From positions 1 through 10,516 of the forward strand of contig JABMQA010000942.1 of the NCBI GenBank assembly GCA_013203545.1: 10,516 nt of DNA, given 5' to 3'. Below the pieces are notes generated by a model that saw only the letters and a program-made list of their open reading frames with translations, was not told the origin of the DNA and did not search any database. The translations under genes were made by a program, and so were the position numbers. This stretch comes from Bacteroidota bacterium (GTDB taxonomy: Bacteria; Bacteroidota; Bacteroidia; Bacteroidales; 4484-276). Positions 6,133 to 10,516 of the stretch are shown here, one piece after another. Within the stretch, counting starts at the first letter, position 1, and the number at the start of each line of letters is the position of its first letter.

Positions 6133-6386
6133 GTGTGTTTATTTTTTTTGAGCGGATTGTGTTTTCCTTGACAGGTAATCGGTAACCAGTAATCAGTTTT
6201 CGGTGTTTTGTTTGAGTTAAATGCTATTTCGGAAGGTATCCAACCTTTTTCAATTAGTCCATTTTTTTCAGCTTCGTAAAAGTCTGAATATTTGTCATCT
6301 ACCTGGTTATAATCACAAGAATAAAACAAAGACAGCAATAATGAGGTAGCTGTAAATGATATTAGTTGAAAGATTTTTTTAGTCAT
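6129..6386 (-). CDS. Truncated lipoprotein-like ORF
   Basis: The 85-residue product starts with a hydrophobic segment ending LSLFYSCD, so Cys24 is a plausible lipidation site although the box is not ideal (Phe at -3). The middle, YSDFYEAEKNGLIEKGWIPS, resembles the start of small Bacteroidota lipoproteins with an E-K-G-W-I-P phrase, which are normally longer. From about residue 62 the sequence (KTDYWLPITCQ) is encoded by heptamer repeat units like those at 6423-6471 and 6899-6971, and the ORF then ends KKNKHT at the preT start with an ATGA overlap. I infer that the original 3' part was lost and replaced by repeat DNA. It may be a pseudogene or a short lipoprotein with a new tail; its function is unknown. 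Confidence 0.5.
   Translation of the reverse strand: MTKKIFQLISFTATSLLLSLFYSCDYNQVDDKYSDFYEAEKNGLIEKGWIPSEIAFNSNKTPKTDYWLPITCQGKHNPLKKNKHT
6172..6196 (-). repeat. Heptamer repeat inside the lipoprotein ORF
   Basis: On the minus strand this reads CTGATTA CTGGTTA CCGATTA CCTG, three degenerate copies of a 7-base unit related to ACCGATT. It lies in the opposite orientation to the arrays at 6423 and 6899 and codes for part of the tail of the truncated lipoprotein. Confidence 0.6.
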
Positions 6387-6422
6387 TTCCTGCTTTTTTA
6401 AAATGCCTACTATTTATTAACT

Positions 6423-6471
6423 ACCGATTACCGATCACCGATCACCGATTACTGATCACCTGCTACTAATG
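6423..6471 (+). repeat. Heptamer tandem repeat (ACCGATC type)
   Basis: Seven units in register: ACCGATT, ACCGATC, ACCGATC, ACCGATT, ACTGATC, ACCTGCT and ACTAATG, decaying toward the right. The last unit runs over the stop codon and final residues of the S23-type gene, so the array or its decay shaped that gene's 3' end. Such 7-bp arrays recall the STRR heptamers of cyanobacteria. Confidence 0.8.
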
Positions 6472-6852
6472 ATTAGTCTTTAAACAAAACTTATCAGCTT
6501 TATCTATCATTGAATTCAACATCCTACCCACCTGGGCATATCGATCCAGCAAATCATTTTTCAACTCTATGGAAATGTATTCACAATCCAGTGCTGTTTC
6601 AATCCAGTGCTGTGTTTCTTGTTGTTCTCCATCCGAAACGGTTAGTTTACTGACGAAATGCTTTATATAACGACGTTTAGCCCATGCTTCCGCGATTTGT
6701 GCACCAACCGAACGGGAAGATCTTCTTACCTGATCGGTTAAAGAATACATTTCTTCCTTTGGGAAACTTTTGGTGATATTAAAGATTCCACGAGAAAGTT
6801 GTCTTGATAGCTGATAAACATCTAAATCCCTAAAACTTTTTGCGTATTCCAT
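6466..6852 (-). CDS. Four-helix bundle protein (23S rRNA-intervening-sequence / S23 family)
   Basis: The 128-residue protein fits the S23/four-helix-bundle family, usually about 115-130 residues. It shows the family pattern: FRDLDVYQLSRQLS near the start, then FPKEEMYSLTDQVRRSSRSV (30-49), AQIAEAWAKRR (51-61, the usual N-I-A-E-G region), and a conserved acidic helix SDGEQQETQHWIETA (73-87). The family is named after ORFs in sequences inserted in 23S rRNA genes of Leptospira and Coxiella, but in Bacteroidota free-standing copies are common and their role is unknown; the fold forms pentamers with a basic surface thought to bind nucleic acid. Heptamer arrays lie on both sides, and the gene interrupts the pyrimidine cluster, which fits an independently moving cassette. 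Confidence 0.88.
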   Translation of the reverse strand: MEYAKSFRDLDVYQLSRQLSRGIFNITKSFPKEEMYSLTDQVRRSSRSVGAQIAEAWAKRRYIKHFVSKLTVSDGEQQETQHWIETALDCEYISIELKNDLLDRYAQVGRMLNSMIDKADKFCLKTNH

Positions 6853-6898
6853 TTGAGTTTGATTTATAACTATTAAAAATGTTTATTTCCTGATCTTA

Positions 6899-6971
6899 AC
6901 CGATTACCGATTACCCCTCACCCCTCACCGATTACCGATCACCGATCACCGATCACCGATCACCGATCACC
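6899..6971 (+). repeat. Heptamer tandem repeat (ACCGATC type), 10 units
   Basis: Ten units in exact 7-base register: two ACCGATT, two ACCCCTC, one ACCGATT and five ACCGATC, then ACC. The five identical units at the right (6934-6968) suggest recent expansion by slippage. The array fills most of the gap between the S23-type gene and the beta-ureidopropionase gene and ends 10 bases before the latter's stop codon. Confidence 0.92.
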
Positions 6972-6981
6972 TTCCTTCTTT

Positions 6982-7848
6982 TTAAAGCTCAACCAACTTC
7001 CCATACGTCTCCGGCCTTCTATCACGAAAAAACTGCCATGTTGATCTTACATCATCAATCATATCCAGATCGAATTCGGCAACCAGCAGTTCATCATCAT
7101 CCACGGATGCTTCGGCAATGAACTGTCCCCTTGGATCCACGAAGTATGAAGTACCGTAGAATTTACCCAGGTTCCAGGGTTTTTCTATCCCCACGCGGTT
7201 GATGCAGCCCATGAAATAGCCATTGGCAACAGCATGTGCAGGTTGTTCAAGTTTCCATAAATATTGTGACAGCCCGGCAACCGTTGCCGATGGGTTGTAC
7301 ACGATCTCAGCTCCGTTAAGGCCAAGAATTCTCGCACCTTCAGGAAAGTGTCGGTCGTAACAGATGTAAACGCCCACTTTCCCGTACTTTGTTTCAAACA
7401 CCGGATAACCCAGGTTCCCTGGCCTGAAAAAGAATTTTTCCCAGAATCCAGTAGTGTGAGGGATATGTTTTTTCCGGTATTTTCCCAGATATTTTCCCCC
7501 GGCATCAATTACTGCGGCAGTATTGTAGAGCAGTCCCGGCATCTCCTTTTCATATACAGGCACAATCATGGCCATATCATATTTGCGGGCAAACACCTGC
7601 ATACGTTCCACGGTTGGCCCTGGAACAGATTCGGCTGACTGATACCATTTTTTATCCTGACCCGGACAAAAATAAGGGGTGGAGAAGATCTCCTGCAGGC
7701 AAAGGATCTGAACTCCCTGTTCCCCTGCATCCTCAATATAGGGAATGTGTTTTTGAAACATGGCCTCTTTGATCTCTTCAATCGTCCCTTCACCTTCGGT
7801 TATGGCGAGGCTCATTTGGATTAATCCTGATTTTACGATTCGTGGCAT
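6982..7848 (-). CDS. Beta-ureidopropionase (nitrilase superfamily)
   Basis: This carbon-nitrogen hydrolase is placed as the third enzyme of the pathway: it cleaves N-carbamoyl-beta-alanine to beta-alanine, CO2 and ammonia. The 288-residue protein has the nitrilase triad: Glu53 (CLQEIF), Lys126 (KYRKKHIPH) and Cys163 (YICYDRHFPEG). The H-I-P-H and C-Y-D-R-H-F-P-E-G phrases are those of the beta-ureidopropionase / N-carbamoylputrescine amidase branch. Animal beta-ureidopropionases have an extra N-terminal region that is absent here. The place in a cluster with HydA and PreTA is the main reason to prefer beta-ureidopropionase over carbamoylputrescine amidase. It lies 30 bases after the nuclease gene. 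The ATG at 7848 follows an A/T-rich leader without a clear ribosome site. Confidence 0.88.
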   Translation of the reverse strand: MPRIVKSGLIQMSLAITEGEGTIEEIKEAMFQKHIPYIEDAGEQGVQILCLQEIFSTPYFCPGQDKKWYQSAESVPGPTVERMQVFARKYDMAMIVPVYEKEMPGLLYNTAAVIDAGGKYLGKYRKKHIPHTTGFWEKFFFRPGNLGYPVFETKYGKVGVYICYDRHFPEGARILGLNGAEIVYNPSATVAGLSQYLWKLEQPAHAVANGYFMGCINRVGIEKPWNLGKFYGTSYFVDPRGQFIAEASVDDDELLVAEFDLDMIDDVRSTWQFFRDRRPETYGKLVEL

Positions 7849-7878
7849 AGGTTATTGTTTTTATTGTTCCTGAAATTC

Positions 7879-8988
7879 TTATTTATCTAATAGCATTTGT
7901 AATTTTTCCTTTAGCAACTTTTTATCCGGCAGATACAATTGATAGGTTGACACAAACATTTTTGAGCTAATATTGCCCAAAGCATATTCGACTAAAATAT
8001 CATCTTTCAAAGCTGATAATATTATACCCACCGGTTGATTCTCCCCTTCTATATTTTCTTCTTTTTCGAAATAATTTAAATAAAGGTTCATCTGCCCTAC
8101 ATCCTTATGATTAACTTCTCCAAGTTTTAGATCGAATAATACAAAGCTTCTCAAAATACGGTGATAAAATACAAGATCAACCCGGTGATGTTTATTTGAA
8201 ATGGTAATGCGATATTGTCGGCCGACAAATGTAAATCCCTTCCCTAACTCCATAAGTAAGTTTTGGAGTTTGTCAAGCAAAGCTTTTTCAAGATCGGACT
8301 CTGAATATAAACTTTGTTCTGGTAAATTAAGGAACTCAAAAATGTACGGGTCTTTTATTAAATCATTAGCTGAAGTTATAACCTGTCCTTTTTTTGCCAG
8401 TTCCAATATGCCTTTCTTATCTTTACTAAGAGCGAGGCGTTGAAACAATGCGGAATTGATTTGCCGTTTCAACTCTCGTACCGACCATTTTTCATTACCG
8501 CATTGCTTTTCGTAGAAACTACGTTCCAAATGATCATCAATTTTTAGTAATTCGCAATAATGCGACCAGCTTAATTGATGTAAAGTTTTGGTGCTTTTGT
8601 GAAATTTATAAGACGATGCCCCACTAGTTTCAAATTGTCCAGACACCGTCTGTACAATTTTAAAAGGTTTTGACATTATCAATTGTCCAGACGGTGTCTG
8701 GACTTTTTCAAAGAGAAGATAAAACTTCCTAAAATTGAACAAATTTGACCGAGAAAATCCTTTACCGAATTTATTACTTAAATCTGTTGATAATATATCA
8801 ATCAATTTTGTGCCATATTCTTGTTTTGGCTCTCCTTTTTGCTCATATTCAACAATATACCTCCCAATTTCCCAATAAGTATGCACGATATGATAATTAA
8901 CCGCAATGGCTGCCTGTTGTCTGCCTTGTTGCAACAAATTATCAATACTGTCAATTAATTGGTGGTATGGATTTGTTAATTTATTCAT
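7879..8988 (-). CDS. PDDEXK nuclease-domain protein (DUF1016/YhcG family)
   Basis: The 369-residue protein has the two-domain YhcG layout. Residues about 8-180 are the helical DUF1016 N-terminal domain (HIVHTYWEIGRYIVEYEQ, FGKGFSRSNLFNFRKFY, LSWSHYCELLKI, ERSFYEKQ, WSVRELKRQI). Residues about 210-365 are the PD-(D/E)XK nuclease domain, with Glu234, Asp271 (RVDLVFYH), Asp286-x-Lys288 (VLFDLKLGE) and Gln299 (GQMNLYLNYF) as likely catalytic or core residues, so it appears active. The role of the family is not settled; it is often found near restriction and other defence genes. Here it lies between hydA (12-base gap) and the beta-ureidopropionase gene (30-base gap) and would be co-transcribed, with no obvious link to pyrimidines. 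Residues about 95-123 carry two V-Q-T-x-S-G-Q phrases encoded by the palindromes at 8632 and 8685. Confidence 0.92.
   Translation of the reverse strand: MNKLTNPYHQLIDSIDNLLQQGRQQAAIAVNYHIVHTYWEIGRYIVEYEQKGEPKQEYGTKLIDILSTDLSNKFGKGFSRSNLFNFRKFYLLFEKVQTPSGQLIMSKPFKIVQTVSGQFETSGASSYKFHKSTKTLHQLSWSHYCELLKIDDHLERSFYEKQCGNEKWSVRELKRQINSALFQRLALSKDKKGILELAKKGQVITSANDLIKDPYIFEFLNLPEQSLYSESDLEKALLDKLQNLLMELGKGFTFVGRQYRITISNKHHRVDLVFYHRILRSFVLFDLKLGEVNHKDVGQMNLYLNYFEKEENIEGENQPVGIILSALKDDILVEYALGNISSKMFVSTYQLYLPDKKLLKEKLQMLLDK
8632..8660. repeat. Palindrome inside the nuclease gene, copy 1
   Basis: AAATTGTCCAGAC and GTCTGTACAATTT form 13-bp arms with one mismatch around a 3-base loop ACC. On the minus strand it codes for V-Q-T-V-S-G-Q-F. 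It is close to an inverted copy of the palindrome at 8685-8703. Confidence 0.75.
8685..8703. repeat. Palindrome inside the nuclease gene, copy 2
   Basis: GTCCAGAC and GTCTGGAC form perfect 8-bp arms around GGT. Its reverse complement differs from 8637-8655 at a single base. On the minus strand it codes for V-Q-T-P-S-G-Q, in the same frame as the other copy 25 codons' worth of sequence or less away. Confidence 0.75.
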
Positions 8989-9000
8989 TGGTTTACCATT

Positions 9001-10374
9001 CTACAATGGAGTTCCTCTCTTAAGAAATTTACCATATCCTTTTTCGATCCATACTTTATCATCATCAATGGCAACCTCGCCCCTTAAAAGGACGGTTTTA
9101 ACCTTACCGGTAACCTTCCATCCCTCGTATGCCGAATAATCGCAACGGTGGTGGTGGGTTTTTGCAGAAATGGTATGTTCTTCACCGGGGTCGAAAATTA
9201 CAATGTCGGCATCAGAACCCACGGCAATGGTTCCTTTTTGGGGGAACAAGCCGAAAATTTTGGCCACATTGGTGGAGGTCACTTCTACAAATTTATTCAT
9301 GCTGATCCGTTCTTTTTTCACACCCTCCGAAAACATGAGTTCAATACGGTGTTCCAGTCCAGGTGCACCGTTTGGGATCAGGGTAAAATCATGCTCACCT
9401 TTGAGTTTATCCCTCCACATAAATGGGCAGTGATCGGTACCGACGGTTTGCACCAGCCCCTGATCAATTCCGGCCCAGAGGGTTTCACGGTCCTTTTTTT
9501 CCCTTATTGGGGGGCTCATCACCCATTTGGCGGAATTAAATCCATCCTGGTAAACGGATGCATCCAGAAGCAGGTATTGCGGGCAGGTTTCCACCAGCAC
9601 TTTTTGATTACGTTTCGTGGCATCACGTACCTTGTTCAATGCACCCTCGCAGGTCATGTGTACAATGTATGATTTTACATCTGTCATAAATGCCAGGTCA
9701 ACAAAACGCCCGCTGGCTTCGGTTTCAGTAATTTCGGGTTGCGAGAGATAGTGGTACCAGGGGGTTAATTTATTTTCGGATTTGTGCTTATTAACCAGGT
9801 AATCGATCATATCGCCGTTGGTGGCATGAACGGCTACCAGCCCTCCGTATTTTTTCACCTCGTTCATGATGCCGATCATTTGAAGGTCATCAATCATAAG
9901 GGCACCTTTGTAGGCCATAAAGGTTTTGAAGGATGTAATCCCTTCCTTTTCGATCATTTCTTTCAGCTCATCCTTTACACGATCGTTATAATCGGTAACT
10001 GCGATGTGGAATGAATAATCGCCATAGGCTTTTCCATGCGCTCTTCCTTTCCAGGTTTCGAGTGCGTCATGCAGCGACCCGCCACGCGACTGAATGGCAT
10101 AGTCAATCACCATTGTAGTTCCGCCAAAAAGAGCTGCACGTGTTCCGGTTTCGTGGTCATCGCTCGAAAAGGCACCCATAAAAGGCATGTCGAGATGTAC
10201 GTGCGGATCGATGCCACCAGGGAAAATAAGCTTGCCTGATGCGTCAATTACCCTACCGGTTCCGACTTCCAGGTTCTGTCCGATGGCTTTGATGGTTTCA
10301 CCTTCGATGAAAATATCCGCAAAATATTCATCCGATGCGGTAATGATCTTTCCGTTCTTAATCAGGATTGACAT
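9001..10374 (-). CDS. hydA: Dihydropyrimidinase (D-hydantoinase family)
   Basis: HydA hydrolyses dihydrouracil or dihydrothymine to the N-carbamoyl beta-amino acid, the second step of the pathway. The 457 residues match the usual 455-480. All ligands of the two-metal centre are present: His58 and His60 (GGIDPHVHLD), the lysine expected to be carboxylated, Lys156 (FMAYKG), His183 (AVHATNGD), His239 (IVHMTC) and Asp314 (GTDHCPF). Tyr155 is the expected substrate-contact residue. The C-terminal phrase YEGWKVTGKVKTVLLRGEV is typical of dihydropyrimidinases. One difference from the common V-H-A-E-N-G-D phrase is Thr185 in place of Glu. It is the first gene of the minus-strand cluster; its leader (10375-10440) shows no clear TAnnTTTG, and a heptamer array lies just upstream. 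Confidence 0.95.
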   Translation of the reverse strand: MSILIKNGKIITASDEYFADIFIEGETIKAIGQNLEVGTGRVIDASGKLIFPGGIDPHVHLDMPFMGAFSSDDHETGTRAALFGGTTMVIDYAIQSRGGSLHDALETWKGRAHGKAYGDYSFHIAVTDYNDRVKDELKEMIEKEGITSFKTFMAYKGALMIDDLQMIGIMNEVKKYGGLVAVHATNGDMIDYLVNKHKSENKLTPWYHYLSQPEITETEASGRFVDLAFMTDVKSYIVHMTCEGALNKVRDATKRNQKVLVETCPQYLLLDASVYQDGFNSAKWVMSPPIREKKDRETLWAGIDQGLVQTVGTDHCPFMWRDKLKGEHDFTLIPNGAPGLEHRIELMFSEGVKKERISMNKFVEVTSTNVAKIFGLFPQKGTIAVGSDADIVIFDPGEEHTISAKTHHHRCDYSAYEGWKVTGKVKTVLLRGEVAIDDDKVWIEKGYGKFLKRGTPL

Positions 10375-10441
10375 GGGTTGTATGTTTTGAATTTACCTTA
10401 TTTCTATTTTATGTTGAATGTGTTAATCTTGGGTAATTTTT

Positions 10442-10511
10442 CAGTCCGCAGTCTTCAGTCCGCAGTCTTCAGTCTTCAGTCTCCAGTCTCCAATCTGCTG
10501 ACTGCCGACTG
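10442..10511 (+). repeat. Heptamer tandem repeat (CAGTCTT type), 10 units
   Basis: Ten units in 7-base register: CAGTCCG, CAGTCTT, CAGTCCG, CAGTCTT, CAGTCTT, CAGTCTC, CAGTCTC, CAATCTG, CTGACTG and CCGACTG, with the last three degenerate. The array lies about 70 bases upstream of hydA and may continue past the right edge. Its sequence is unrelated to the ACCGATC arrays but has the same period. Confidence 0.9.
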
Positions 10512-10516
10512 TGGAC

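Noticed and set aside
6899..6971. CRISPR array
   Set aside because: The unit is 7 bases with no spacers; it is a simple tandem repeat.

Overview
The window looks like a chromosome segment from a free-living or gut/sediment member of the Bacteroidota, probably near the Bacteroidales or Marinilabiliales; I cannot name a genus. The reasons are A/T-rich leaders with few Shine-Dalgarno sites, TAnnTTTG promoter motifs, secreted proteins with the typical Bacteroidota N-terminal module, a free-standing S23-type four-helix-bundle gene, and gene gaps filled with heptamer tandem repeats and REP-like palindromes.

The core, 3454-10374 on the minus strand, is a reductive pyrimidine degradation cluster. 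In transcription order it holds dihydropyrimidinase (hydA), a PDDEXK/DUF1016 nuclease gene, a nitrilase-family beta-ureidopropionase, an S23-type four-helix-bundle gene, a truncated lipoprotein ORF, preT and preA. PreT takes electrons from NADH and passes them through FAD and Fe-S clusters to PreA, which reduces uracil or thymine at an FMN site. HydA opens the dihydropyrimidine ring, and the nitrilase-like enzyme releases beta-alanine (or beta-aminoisobutyrate), CO2 and ammonia. All three steps are encoded and the key catalytic residues can be seen. Three unrelated genes (nuclease, S23 protein, lipoprotein fragment) sit inside the cluster, mostly next to repeats.

The left part, 1-3450, is accessory. 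It holds the 5' end of a secreted-protein gene (1-81, minus), about 1 kb without genes but with a terminator and an inverted REP-like structure around a perfect 21-bp hairpin, a PAP2 phosphatase gene (plus strand), and a secreted protein ending in an Lcl/DUF1566-like domain (minus). The secreted gene is bracketed by two direct copies of the preA 3' end: the real one at 3451-3543 and an orphan 31-codon copy at 1831-1923. The copies differ mostly at third codon positions, so the orphan seems to come from a diverged but once functional preA. This is the most unusual structure in the window.

Repeats: 7-bp tandem repeats of two unrelated sequences (ACCGATC and CAGTCTT) lie between genes, and one has apparently become the 3' coding end of the lipoprotein ORF. 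A perfect 28-bp palindrome lies between preT and preA, and two small inverted palindromes lie inside the nuclease gene. I saw no rRNA, tRNA, CRISPR array, integrase or transposase gene.
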